A DNA stretch of 64,000 nucleotides from an uncultured Bacteroidales bacterium (GTDB lineage Bacteria > Bacteroidota > Bacteroidia > Bacteroidales > Paludibacteraceae). The position numbers and the translations under genes are program-made. The stretch spans positions 62,001 to 126,000 of the forward strand of contig CAKVEC010000001.1 in assembly GCA_934728255.1 (NCBI GenBank), read 5' to 3'. Under the pieces are notes generated by a model, which did not search any database, was not told the DNA's origin, and saw only the letters and a list, made by a program, of their open reading frames with translations. Positions within the stretch are counted from its first letter, which is position 1. Each line of letters starts with the position of its first letter. Positions 32,589 to 40,716 of this stretch are shown here, piece after piece.

Positions 32589-35270
32589 TTATATCTTCAA
32601 GTTGATTTCCATACCGAAATATGGGCTTGCACTACGGTGAATCGTAACGCCATCCACCTTGTAATCAGGCAGATAATCCAACAGTTTGTTTACAAAGAAA
32701 GCCAGGTCGGCATATCGGGTAATGCTTTTCTGCACGCGCAGATTCAGGTAGCCCGCAAAGGGTACCACCTTGCGGCGGAACTGGTCTTCGTTATAGGAAA
32801 AGACGAGCCATTGCAGATATGTGTCTTGCTTGCTCTCGTCGGTGTAGGGCTTCAGTTCGCCGCTCAAATCCATATAGGCGACAGGCGTGCCGTTCTTGTA
32901 GAGCGTCTGCGAGGCGGTGTACCAGTTTAGTTCGAGCGTGGCACTGACGGTAAGTCCGATCTTGGGGATATACACATCGGCTATCACGTTGGTATTCAGG
33001 TTCTCACGTATGGTTCCGTCCGTCCAATCGTAGTAACCGATATATAGATCTTTTACCGCCGTATTGCCCACCACGGCAGACAGTTTCTCGGTGGAGAACA
33101 TCGCCTGCGAGTTTTGGTAGGTAGTGCGCAGCCACGCCCCGTTGACGGTGAAACGCGTGCAGATGGCGGGGATACGCGGACTGGAATACTGCCACTCCAC
33201 ACCCTGTTTGCGTATCTCGCTGCCGTTGGTGGTCATTGAGTAGGTCAGCAGTTTGCTGTACTCGGTTGCCACGCCGTCGGTGTAGATGGGGTAGGTGAAC
33301 GGCAGGCAGTCTTTCCACGAGCGGAAACCGTCATTCATACGCTCTTGGAAATACGTAACGGAGAACTTGTGTTTCTGTATCTCGAAACCCGTACGCACCT
33401 CCCATTTCAGATTGCGCGCGGGAGTCAGGTCATCGTTGGTCGGGTCGATGATGTGGGTGTAGATGTTCATCGTGCTGTCGGTGGCGGACAGGCGTGCATC
33501 CGGGGCTTTCAGGTCCTCGTAGATCAGGTTCGGATAGAGTTGCAGCAGCGTCGGCATCTTGGTGTGCTGCCCGATAGCCCCCGCTACAAACACTTTGCCG
33601 CCTCTGAAAGGGATATTGTATATTAGGTTCGCACGAGGGTCAAGATAGCACTTGCCATACATCGTATAGGCTTTGTCCAAACTGAGCAGCGAGGTGCCGC
33701 GCAAACCTATCTCAAGGTCGAAAGAGGTCTTGCGTATGGGAATATGTATATCGTCCTGAATATACCATGCCAACTGGTTGCTGGCGGGAATATCATTGTA
33801 GGCACGCGGGCGCAGACTGCTGGCGTAGTTGAGCGGACGGGTGAGGTCATACACCTGCCCGAGACCGAAGTTCTTGTCGTATTTCCATTCAATGCCCACC
33901 GCCGCCTTATGCTCCAATGTCCATGTATGGAAGAAAAAGTTGGCTTTCGGGCGAATAAACACATTCAGCGGCTTGCCGTCCACTGTATGCTGCGCTACAT
34001 AGCGGTAAGGCAGCAGCGAAACATCTTTGTTGCCCTCTTCCATATTGTCTATAGCGGGCTGGATAGGGGTAGTCAGTTGTGTGAACTTGGTCTGGCTGAT
34101 CCGGTCGAGCGAAAAACTGAGGTTCGTGGTCAGTGCCGCCGACCACCATTCTTGCTGCTTCCGGTTGATATTGAATGTATTACACCATTTGATTTGGTGG
34201 TATTCGCTGCGGTAGGAGTCCTCCTTGTTGTGATTGATGTCGGGGTCGATCTTATCATTGTCGATACTCCCCGTATAGTCGAGGCAGTTTTGCCAGCGGA
34301 TATTCACGTCATCGGCTGTCCAGCGGTTCTGCAGCCGCACCGAGGCGGTGATACGTTGGTAGTTCTCGAGGGTGTTGGTGGGGTCGTTTTTCGCATTGAG
34401 GTAATCCAACCCCACGTTCAGCACCGTCTTGTTGTCGCGCCAACCGAACCCTTTGCCTGCATAGAACAGTTTGCTGAACCCGTCTGCCTTGAACCGCGCC
34501 CGCCACGGAGTAGGTTTCATCGTGCGTTCTATCTTGACCACGCCGCTCGTTACATCGCCGTATTCCGCACCTGCGATACCGCGGATAATCTCCACTTTCT
34601 CAATGTCGTCGGTGGAAATCGTACGCATATCCACGCCTTTGTTCACCACCTGCCGTTGCCCGTCCTCACCGGTGTTGCTCCCCTGCACATACTGCATATT
34701 CGCATCGGTGGATACGGGCGCACCGTCCACCACGAAACTTGTGCCGAGCGAGGCAGCATCGTAGTCGCTGTTGGTGGTGCCGTTGCTTGCCTCGCGCAGG
34801 CGGATGGTGTTGGCGGAGGTCAGGTTCGGGTCCTGTGTGCTCGCCCCGGGGAGCATACTCACGATGTCTGCAAAACTGGACGGCTGCAGGTGCTGCATCG
34901 CCTCTTTGCCCACCACCGACGAGGTGGTGGCGCCTGCCGACTCGCTTGCCGTAACCACCACTTCCTCAATCGTCTGCGTCTGCTGCACAAGGCGCACGGC
35001 AATGATCTGTTTGGCGTTTTTAATCTCTATCGGGAGTATCTCCTCGCGGTAACTGAGGTGCGTGATATCCAATGTGTGAAAGCCCTTGTTGAGAGTGAGC
35101 CGTGCCACGCCTTGTGCATTGCTGATACTGCTTTCGCCGCTCTCCAATGCCACTACTGCCACATCGCTGATACGCTCGCCCGTCAGCGAGTCGGTCAGCA
35201 CAACCTCCACTTGCGCACACACAAGCAGCGGAAACAACAACAGCCATATAGCGGAAAGCAGATGTTTCAT
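32589..35270 (-). CDS. TonB-dependent outer-membrane receptor
   Basis: 893-residue receptor. Signal peptide (LLSAIWLLLFPLLVCA), a carboxypeptidase-like regulatory domain (VVLTDSLTGERISDVAVVALESGESSISNAQG, residues ~20-100), the TonB-box-like QTIEEVVVTAS, a plug domain (MLPGASTQDPNL, FVVDGAPVS, VEIIRGIAGAEYGDVTSG) and a beta-barrel to the C-terminal FGMEINLKI. It imports a ligand using TonB energy; the ligand is unknown. No N-terminal FecA-type signalling domain. Own promoter, and followed by the DUF4876 and DUF6850 genes on the same strand. Confidence 0.92.
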   Translation of the reverse strand: MKHLLSAIWLLLFPLLVCAQVEVVLTDSLTGERISDVAVVALESGESSISNAQGVARLTLNKGFHTLDITHLSYREEILPIEIKNAKQIIAVRLVQQTQTIEEVVVTASESAGATTSSVVGKEAMQHLQPSSFADIVSMLPGASTQDPNLTSANTIRLREASNGTTNSDYDAASLGTSFVVDGAPVSTDANMQYVQGSNTGEDGQRQVVNKGVDMRTISTDDIEKVEIIRGIAGAEYGDVTSGVVKIERTMKPTPWRARFKADGFSKLFYAGKGFGWRDNKTVLNVGLDYLNAKNDPTNTLENYQRITASVRLQNRWTADDVNIRWQNCLDYTGSIDNDKIDPDINHNKEDSYRSEYHQIKWCNTFNINRKQQEWWSAALTTNLSFSLDRISQTKFTQLTTPIQPAIDNMEEGNKDVSLLPYRYVAQHTVDGKPLNVFIRPKANFFFHTWTLEHKAAVGIEWKYDKNFGLGQVYDLTRPLNYASSLRPRAYNDIPASNQLAWYIQDDIHIPIRKTSFDLEIGLRGTSLLSLDKAYTMYGKCYLDPRANLIYNIPFRGGKVFVAGAIGQHTKMPTLLQLYPNLIYEDLKAPDARLSATDSTMNIYTHIIDPTNDDLTPARNLKWEVRTGFEIQKHKFSVTYFQERMNDGFRSWKDCLPFTYPIYTDGVATEYSKLLTYSMTTNGSEIRKQGVEWQYSSPRIPAICTRFTVNGAWLRTTYQNSQAMFSTEKLSAVVGNTAVKDLYIGYYDWTDGTIRENLNTNVIADVYIPKIGLTVSATLELNWYTASQTLYKNGTPVAYMDLSGELKPYTDESKQDTYLQWLVFSYNEDQFRRKVVPFAGYLNLRVQKSITRYADLAFFVNKLLDYLPDYKVDGVTIHRSASPYFGMEINLKI

Positions 35271-35288
35271 TCAGCAAAATTTCCGCTG

Positions 35289-35319
35289 CAAAATTACGAA
35301 AAAATACCTATATATGCAA
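35289..35319 (-). promoter_or_regulatory. Promoter of the TonB receptor operon
   Basis: Minus strand TTG (35319-35317), 20 nt, TAATTTTG (35296-35289), then CAGCGG; leader about 12-18 nt before the ATG at 35270. No Fur-like operator is evident. Confidence 0.7.
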
Positions 35320-35338
35320 GTCCCGAAAAATGGGTATA

Positions 35339-35812
35339 TTATACCAATGCGGCTATGAAATAGTAGGTCATCAGACCGCAACAGATGAGTTTGAGAATGG
35401 TGCCGGTCATCAGCCCTACAAACGAACCCCAACCGGCACGCAGAGCCGCACGGGTGTTTTTGCCGTCTATGAGTTCAAACACCACCGCTCCGATAAACGG
35501 ACCAAGGATTATTCCCCATACTCCGAAAAACAGCCCCACCAGCATACCGATAGTGCTGCCCCATACACCCCATTTCGATCCGCCGAAACGCTTCGTCCCC
35601 CATGCGGGGACAAAGTAGTCCAACGCTTGTACCACGACCACCACCACTGCCCATATCACGAGAAACTGCCACGTGAACTGCACACGGTCGGTCAGTTGTA
35701 GCAACAGCATACCTACGTATGCCAACGGCACTCCCGGCAACACGGGCAGTACACAGCCAACTATGCCCGCCAGTAGGCATATCGCTCCTAATATAATCAA
35801 CAGAATATCCAT
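35339..35812 (-). CDS. DUF456 family membrane protein
   Basis: 157-residue membrane protein with glycine-rich transmembrane helices: LLIILGAICLLAGIVGCVLPVLPGVPLAYVGMLLLQL, then FLVIWAVVVVVVQALDYFVPAWGTKRFGGSKWGVWGSTIGMLVGLFFG and GPFIGAVVFELI. The 'LPVLPGVPL' turn and 'GTKRFGGSKWGVWG' are characteristic of DUF456. Function unknown. Single gene, not coupled to the TonB receptor operon that follows it 69 bp away on the same strand. Confidence 0.9.
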   Translation of the reverse strand: MDILLIILGAICLLAGIVGCVLPVLPGVPLAYVGMLLLQLTDRVQFTWQFLVIWAVVVVVVQALDYFVPAWGTKRFGGSKWGVWGSTIGMLVGLFFGVWGIILGPFIGAVVFELIDGKNTRAALRAGWGSFVGLMTGTILKLICCGLMTYYFIAALV

Positions 35813-35822
35813 TCTATGCTTC

Positions 35823-35868
35823 GCATTAGTGGTTCGCTGTGCGAACGTCAGTGGCGGCTGTTGCCGCG
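35823..35868. repeat. REP-like hairpin repeat, reverse copy
   Basis: GCATTAGTGGTTCGCTGTGC and the following GAACGTCAGTGGCGGC repeat, in inverse orientation, the sequences at 9713-9780, including the TTCGC/GCGAA palindrome and a GCGGC...GCCGC pair. GGCATTGCGTT is then tandemly repeated near 35873-35900. Confidence 0.6.
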
Positions 35869-35957
35869 TTTATGGCATTGCGTTTATGGCATTGCGTTGT
35901 TGGTTTGTTTCACGTTTGTGGTTATATATTGTTGGCTTTGCGTTAAAGCAGGGATGT

Positions 35958-36052
35958 ATGTTAATTATTAATTATTAATTATTAATTATTAATTATTAAT
36001 TGTTAATTATTAATTGTTAATTATTAATTGTTAATTATTAATTGTTAATTGA
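35958..36052. repeat. AT-rich tandem repeat (TTAATTATTAATTGTTAATT)
   Basis: About a dozen units of ATTAATT[A/G]TTA run through the 3' end of the aminotransferase gene. Single or double units of the same sequence lie at gene boundaries at 1-14, 3266-3297, 31158-31183, 40679-40710 and 60172-60200. Confidence 0.9.
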
Positions 36053-37233
36053 TTATACGTCTCCAACGCTTTGCGCAGCACAACCATCGCCTTGGACAGG
36101 TCTTCTTTGTTCAGCACATACGCCATACGCACCTGCTTGCGTCCTTCTTCGGGATCGGTGTAGAAACCGCTGCCTGGAGCCATCATCACGGTCTGTCCTT
36201 CGTATTGAAAATCCGTCAGACACCATTGGCAGAACTTGTCCGTGTCGTCCACGGGCAACTGCACCATCGTATAGAAAGCCCCCATCGGCGTGGGCGCAAA
36301 CACACCCGGTATCTGGTTCAGTTGGTCAATCAGATAGTTGCGGCGCGAGAGGTACTCGTCGTACACCTCCTCCATATACTCCTGCGGGGTCGAGAGCGAT
36401 GCCTCGGCAATAGCCTGCCCGATCAGCGGGGGCGAGAGACGCGCCTGGCAGAATTTCATCACCGCCTGCCGCACCTGTTTGTTCTTCGTGATCAGTGCAC
36501 CGATACGGATGCCGCATTCTGAATACCGCTTGCTCACCGAGTCCACTAGTATCACATTGTCCTCGATACCTTCCAGATGGCAGGCGGAGATATACGGACG
36601 CTTGGTGTAGATAAACTCGCGGTACACCTCGTCGGAAAAAAGATACAGGTTGTATTTCTTCACCAAGTCGCGCAACTGCAGCATCTCCTGCTTTGTGTAC
36701 AGGTAGCCCGTTGGGTTGTTCGGGTTGCAAATCAGTATCGCACGCGTCTTGTCGGTGATCTGTTTCTCAAATTCCTCCACAGGCGGCAGTTTGAACCCGT
36801 CCTCTATGTGGGTTTTCACCGATTTGACCACCGCTCCGCACGAGATGGCAAACGCCATATAGTTGGCGTAACTCGGATCGGTAACGATAATCTCGTCCCC
36901 GGGATTCAAGCACGCCATATAGGCAAACATAATCGCCTCCGAACCGCCCGAAGTAATGATTATCTCGTCCGGCGACAAGTCTATGCCGTACTCGGCATAG
37001 TAGCCCACCATCTTTGTTCTCAGCGATTTGGTGCCTTGCGACGGCGAGTAGTCCAATATCTTTTGGTCGAAGTTATGCACCGCTTCCAGGGCGCAAGCCG
37101 GTGTCTGAATATCGGGCTGACCGATGTTCAGATGGTAGATGTGTATGCCGTTGCGTTTGGCGGCATCGGCATATTTCGCCAACTTGCGGATTGGCGATTG
37201 TGGCATATTCTGTGCTCTGTTGGATATTTCCAT
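36031..37233 (-). CDS. Class I/II PLP aminotransferase (aspartate aminotransferase-like)
   Basis: 400-residue fold-type I aminotransferase. Seen: IYHLNIGQPDIQTP near residue 33, SGGSEAIMFAYMACLNPGDEIIVTDPSY (cofactor phosphate region, ~95-120), CNPNNPTGY (Asn/Pro motif, ~170), SDEVYREF (~205) and the PLP lysine in SVSKRYSECGIRIG (~235). It likely transfers amino groups among aspartate or aromatic amino acids and 2-oxoglutarate. The last residues (YNQLTINN) and stop are encoded by the AT-rich tandem repeat, so the C-terminus has been remodelled by repeat DNA. The gph-like gene lies 15 bp upstream. Confidence 0.88.
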   Translation of the reverse strand: MEISNRAQNMPQSPIRKLAKYADAAKRNGIHIYHLNIGQPDIQTPACALEAVHNFDQKILDYSPSQGTKSLRTKMVGYYAEYGIDLSPDEIIITSGGSEAIMFAYMACLNPGDEIIVTDPSYANYMAFAISCGAVVKSVKTHIEDGFKLPPVEEFEKQITDKTRAILICNPNNPTGYLYTKQEMLQLRDLVKKYNLYLFSDEVYREFIYTKRPYISACHLEGIEDNVILVDSVSKRYSECGIRIGALITKNKQVRQAVMKFCQARLSPPLIGQAIAEASLSTPQEYMEEVYDEYLSRRNYLIDQLNQIPGVFAPTPMGAFYTMVQLPVDDTDKFCQWCLTDFQYEGQTVMMAPGSGFYTDPEEGRKQVRMAYVLNKEDLSKAMVVLRKALETYNQLTINN

Positions 37234-37248
37234 AAATAATTTACAAAC

Positions 37249-37902
37249 TTACACATTTACACATTTACAAATTTCTTGGGGCTGGTCAATCAGGTAGTCC
37301 GGTTGTGCGGCTGCCAGTTCTTCGCGCGCCACAAAGCCCCACGTGCAGGCTACAACCGGTACTCCCGCATTCCGGGCGGTCTCTATATCTACCAGACTAT
37401 CGCCTACATACAGCACTTTCTCGTCGGGCAGTATCGCCAGTATGTCGTGTACCACTTGCGGATTGGGCTTGCGGGGTACGCCTTCGCGCTCGCCGAAGAC
37501 TACATCGAAAGTGTGCGGGTAATAATGCGCCACTATCTTTTGGGTGGCTTCCTGATACTTGTTCGACGCCACTGCCAAACGCACACCGGCTTTTTTCAGG
37601 GTTGCCAGCACCTCGGGCATACCCTCGTAAGGCATGGTATGATCACAGTTGTGCTCGTTATAATAGGGGATAAAATCCTTGCGCAGACGTTGTACCTCCG
37701 TTTGGGTCTGTTCCTCGGTCTGTTTGGCTTCCTTGGGCAGCGCACGCTCTATCAGTTTGTTTACGCCGTTGCCTACTAAGTGCGGATATTCCGACAAGTC
37801 GTGTGTCGGGTAGCCCCCCGCTGAAAGAGCGTGGTTGCACGCCAAACCCAAATCGGCAATCGTGTTGATAAGTGTTCCGTCTAAATCAAAAATAACCGTC
37901 AT
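37249..37902 (-). CDS. gph: Phosphoglycolate phosphatase-like HAD hydrolase
   Basis: 217-residue HAD phosphatase: motif I MTVIFDLDGTLINTIADLG, cap domain to about residue 90, motif II VRLAVASNKYQEA, motif III/IV KPNPQVVHDIL ... VLYVGDSLVDIETARNAG. The layout is that of phosphoglycolate phosphatase (Gph), which clears 2-phosphoglycolate from DNA repair, but related HADs hydrolyse pyrophosphate or other sugars phosphates. Likely co-transcribed with the aminotransferase downstream; the spacer carries an ACATTTACA micro-repeat. Confidence 0.82.
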   Translation of the reverse strand: MTVIFDLDGTLINTIADLGLACNHALSAGGYPTHDLSEYPHLVGNGVNKLIERALPKEAKQTEEQTQTEVQRLRKDFIPYYNEHNCDHTMPYEGMPEVLATLKKAGVRLAVASNKYQEATQKIVAHYYPHTFDVVFGEREGVPRKPNPQVVHDILAILPDEKVLYVGDSLVDIETARNAGVPVVACTWGFVAREELAAAQPDYLIDQPQEICKCVNV

Positions 37903-37967
37903 TGTACCTTAATTTTGTTGTGTCTGAATTACAGACTGACAATTTCCCTAATCCTTCAAATAGAATG

Positions 37968-37998
37968 CAAAGATACAACATATTTCCGATATATGCAA
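37968..37998 (-). promoter_or_regulatory. Promoter of the gph-like gene
   Basis: Minus strand TTTG (37998-37995), 19 nt, TATCTTTG (37975-37968), followed by CATTC. It falls at the left edge of the 313-bp dispersed repeat. Confidence 0.7.
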
Positions 37999-38280
37999 AT
38001 ATACTCATACAGGGCAACCGCATCAAAATCGGATGATATTTCGAATACGAATTATACCAAACAATCTCTATGCCGATCAGTCTTGCATTCTTCGTAAGGA
38101 TATATCCCCAAAAATATACAAAATATACAATTCTTATGCATCCTAATACCGATTACGTAGAAAAGACGTAGAAAGGACGTAGAAAGAATTGGAGTTTATA
38201 AGGCTTTTAAGCCGCTTTTTATACACTTTATGCACTGTATATGTTGCATAAAGTGTATAGAGTTGTTTTGATGTGGTTGC
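37968..38280. repeat. ~320-bp dispersed intergenic element, copy 1
   Basis: Aligns over its whole length with 56243-56565, roughly 75-80% overall and near 95% over the last 130 bp. It contains three 11-bp units ACGTAGAAA[AG][GA] (38155-38187), GGCTTTTAAGCC, and a perfect 15-bp inverted repeat TATACACTTTATGCA / TGCATAAAGTGTATA (38220-38234, 38245-38259) with a 10-nt loop. No reading frame is conserved. Both copies sit between divergent promoters. Confidence 0.85.
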
Positions 38281-38310
38281 CCTGACTCGTATATACTTTC
38301 CGTTGATTAT

Positions 38311-38340
38311 ATCGGGTGATTAACGGGTTATTCAGCATAG
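38311..38340. repeat. 11-bp-period array, locus 2
   Basis: ATCGGGTGATT then AACGGGTTATT (38311-38332) followed by CAGCATAG. Same period and flank type as the arrays at 9200 and 48619. Confidence 0.65.
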
Positions 38341-38409
38341 ACTGACGAAAGAGTGAGCATAGAAAGAATTACAGAAATGGAGAAAAACATTGGCAAAAAA
38401 CATATGATG

Positions 38410-38441
38410 TTTGCTCATTTCGCTTTTTCTTTGTACCTTTG
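38410..38441 (+). promoter_or_regulatory. Promoter of the steroid-reductase cluster
   Basis: TTTG at 38410-38413, 20 nt, TACCTTTG at 38434-38441, then CAGCC; about 55 nt of leader before the ATG at 38505. The 602-bp gap 37903-38504 thus holds two promoters, the dispersed element and one 11-bp array. Confidence 0.75.
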
Positions 38442-38504
38442 CAGCCTAATTTGCGCCATAGTGTACGCATATTCTGCGTGCATATGCGCCTAAAATCGAA
38501 CTGA

Positions 38505-39308
38505 ATGGAACATATCTACACCCTTGAGTTTTTCAACAATCTCCTTTTTATAATGGCTCTGGTGGGGCTGGTCGTGTTTATTGCCCTCTATTTCGTGGAC
38601 GCCGGGTATGGCAAGATGCGCACCGAGAAATGGGGACCCGCTATCAACAACAAAATCGGTTGGTGTCTGATGGAAGCACCCGTCTTTATTGTAGTGCTGT
38701 TCCTTTACCTGCGCTCGCTCAATCTCTACGATGGCGTTACGCGCAATGCACCCTATTGGGTGTTCCTACTGCTTTTTGAAGCACACTATTTCCAACGCTC
38801 GTTCATATTCCCTTTTATGATGAAAGGCAAGAGCAAAATGCCGCTGGTCATTATGGGCTTGTCCGTACTTTGGAATCTCATCAACGGTTATGTGCAGGGC
38901 TATTGGCTCTTCCATATCGCCCCGTTGTATAAACCCGAACTATATACTGCTTCGTGGGTAACCGATCCGCGCTTTATTATTGGTACGTGTATATTCATTG
39001 CCGGTATGATTATCAATCTCCATTCCGACTATGTCATCCGTCATCTACGCAAACCTGGCGATACCAACCACTACCTGCCCAAGAAAGGGCTCTACAAGTA
39101 TGTAACGAGTGCCAACTATTTCGGAGAAATCACCGAGTGGCTCGGCTTTGCTATCCTTACCTGGTCGCCTGCCGGTCTGCTGTTCTTCTGGTTCTCGTGC
39201 TGCAATCTTGTGCCGCGTGCCAACTCTATCTATCACAAGTACGAGCAGGAGTTCCCCGACGAGTTCGACCGAAAGAAACTCAAACGAATTATTCCGTTTA
39301 TTTACTAA
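38505..39308 (+). CDS. Steroid 5-alpha-reductase family membrane enzyme
   Basis: 267-residue polytopic protein of the 3-oxo-5-alpha-steroid 4-dehydrogenase family, which reduces the delta-4 double bond of 3-oxo steroids with NADPH to the 5-alpha (allo) form. Six or so helices; the conserved C-terminal block is clear: INLHSDYVIRHLRKPGDTNHYLPKKGLYKYVTSANYFGEITEWLGFAILTW, followed by NLVPRANSIYHKYEQEFPDEF. Also FEAHYFQRSFIFP (~105), usual in eukaryotic and bacterial members. First of three genes with an ene-reductase and an SDR; this trio matches the isoallolithocholic-acid genes reported from gut Bacteroidales. Confidence 0.9.
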   Translation: MEHIYTLEFFNNLLFIMALVGLVVFIALYFVDAGYGKMRTEKWGPAINNKIGWCLMEAPVFIVVLFLYLRSLNLYDGVTRNAPYWVFLLLFEAHYFQRSFIFPFMMKGKSKMPLVIMGLSVLWNLINGYVQGYWLFHIAPLYKPELYTASWVTDPRFIIGTCIFIAGMIINLHSDYVIRHLRKPGDTNHYLPKKGLYKYVTSANYFGEITEWLGFAILTWSPAGLLFFWFSCCNLVPRANSIYHKYEQEFPDEFDRKKLKRIIPFIY

Positions 39309-39322
39309 TCGACTAACATCTG

Positions 39323-39354
39323 AGTCCCTAAGGTCTTTACCGACCTTAAGGACT
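39323..39354 (+). terminator. Hairpin between the reductase genes
   Basis: AGTCCCTAAGGTC / GACCTTAAGGACT, 13-bp stem with one mismatch and a 6-nt loop, followed by TTTATTATTTATT. It could reduce read-through from the 5-alpha-reductase gene or stabilise the upstream mRNA. Confidence 0.6.
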
Positions 39355-39369
39355 TTATTATTTATTACT

Positions 39370-40650
39370 ATGGAATCCAAACTCTTTACTCCTTGCCAAT
39401 TAGGACCTGTCACGCTCCGCAACCGCTTTATCCGTTCGGCGGCGTTTGAAAATATGTGCCACAACAACACCCCCTCGCAGGAGTTGCACGACTATCACGT
39501 TAGCGTAGCCCACGGTGGAGTGGGAATGACCACGGTGGCATACTGTGCTGTGGACCTCAGCGGTGTCTCTTTCGACGGGCAACTCTATGTGCGCGACGAG
39601 GCTCTGCCGGGCTTGAAGAAACTGACGGACGCCATTCACGCCGAGGGTGCCAAAGCAAGTATCCAACTCGGGCATTGCGGCAATATGACACACTTCTATA
39701 CCTGCCATTGTATGCCTGTCAGCGCAAGCAACGGTTTCAATCTCTATTCGCCTACTATCCACCGCCGTCTGCGTGTGGACGAGATACACCAACTCGTAAA
39801 GAAGTTCGGCGAAGCGGTGGACTTCTGCCGCGAGGCGGGTTTCGATTGCGTGGAAATCCACGCAGGGCATGCCTACCTTATTTCGCAGTTTATCAGCCGA
39901 CGCACCAACCACCGCCACGATGAATACGGCGGCAGTTTTGAGAACCGTGTGCGCTTTATGAACGAGGTACTCGACGAGGTGATGAAACACGCAGGCAACG
40001 ATATGGCGGTGATTGTTAAAACCAATATGTGGGACGCATGCCGTGGCGGCTCGGATATAGAGGAAGGGTTGCGTGTGGCGCGTGAGATACTCAAGCACCA
40101 CGTCCATGGTATTGTCCTCTCGGGCGGTACGGTCAGTGCCTCCCCTATGCGTATCCTCGGTGGTGCTATGCCTATTAAAACGCTTGCACACTATATGCCG
40201 ATGAAGAGTTTCTGGTGGCTCAAAGCCGCACTCCTTTGCGGTGGCGGTGCATTGATGATACCTACCGTACCCTTCAAGGAACTCTACTTTATGGAGCAGG
40301 CTAAACTATTCCAAAAAGAACTGAAAGACGAACTCGGCGACACCAAACTGATATACGTAGGTGGTGTGCAGTCGGGCGACAACTGTCAGACGATTATGGA
40401 CGAGGGCTTTGAACTGTTCCAGATAGCCCACGTACTCATCAAGGACCCCGATTTCGTCAATCACGTACACACCAACCCGCACTATCACGCAGGTTGCGGG
40501 CGTTCCAACTATTGTGTCGGACGTATGTACACCCTCGATATGAAGTGCCATGAGTGCGTGGAGCGTGACGGAGAGCCAATCCCCCAATGTCTCAAGAAAG
40601 AAATTGCCCACCTCGAAGCCAACGCCAAAAAATCAATGGCAGAGAAATAA
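39370..40650 (+). CDS. Old-yellow-enzyme-type ene-reductase (putative 5-beta-reductase)
   Basis: 426-residue FMN-dependent NADH:flavin oxidoreductase (OYE / 2,4-dienoyl-CoA reductase TIM barrel). Seen: LFTPCQLGPVTLRNRFIRSAAFE, SIQLGHCGNMT, FDCVEIHAGHAYLISQFISRRTNHRHDEYGGSFENRVRF (substrate His pair and the classic YGGS-x-NR), and a C-terminal Cys cluster C-x5-C-x10-C-x2-C that may hold an Fe-S centre. It ends there, lacking the extra NAD-binding domains of BaiCD-like enzymes. Published bile-acid work assigns homologues to reversible delta-4/5-beta reduction. The ATG at 39370 is chosen since a longer frame overlaps the upstream gene. Confidence 0.85.
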   Translation: MESKLFTPCQLGPVTLRNRFIRSAAFENMCHNNTPSQELHDYHVSVAHGGVGMTTVAYCAVDLSGVSFDGQLYVRDEALPGLKKLTDAIHAEGAKASIQLGHCGNMTHFYTCHCMPVSASNGFNLYSPTIHRRLRVDEIHQLVKKFGEAVDFCREAGFDCVEIHAGHAYLISQFISRRTNHRHDEYGGSFENRVRFMNEVLDEVMKHAGNDMAVIVKTNMWDACRGGSDIEEGLRVAREILKHHVHGIVLSGGTVSASPMRILGGAMPIKTLAHYMPMKSFWWLKAALLCGGGALMIPTVPFKELYFMEQAKLFQKELKDELGDTKLIYVGGVQSGDNCQTIMDEGFELFQIAHVLIKDPDFVNHVHTNPHYHAGCGRSNYCVGRMYTLDMKCHECVERDGEPIPQCLKKEIAHLEANAKKSMAEK

Positions 40651-40716
40651 GGCTATAGAAAGATAGAAAGGATCGGGCATATTAATTGTTAATTCTTAAT
40701 TGTTAATTTATACAAG

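Noticed and set aside
38505..39308. Possibility that the 5-alpha-reductase homologue is a generic DUF1295 lipid enzyme.
   Set aside because: The C-terminal block and the two neighbouring oxidoreductases fit the steroid set better, though this remains to be tested.
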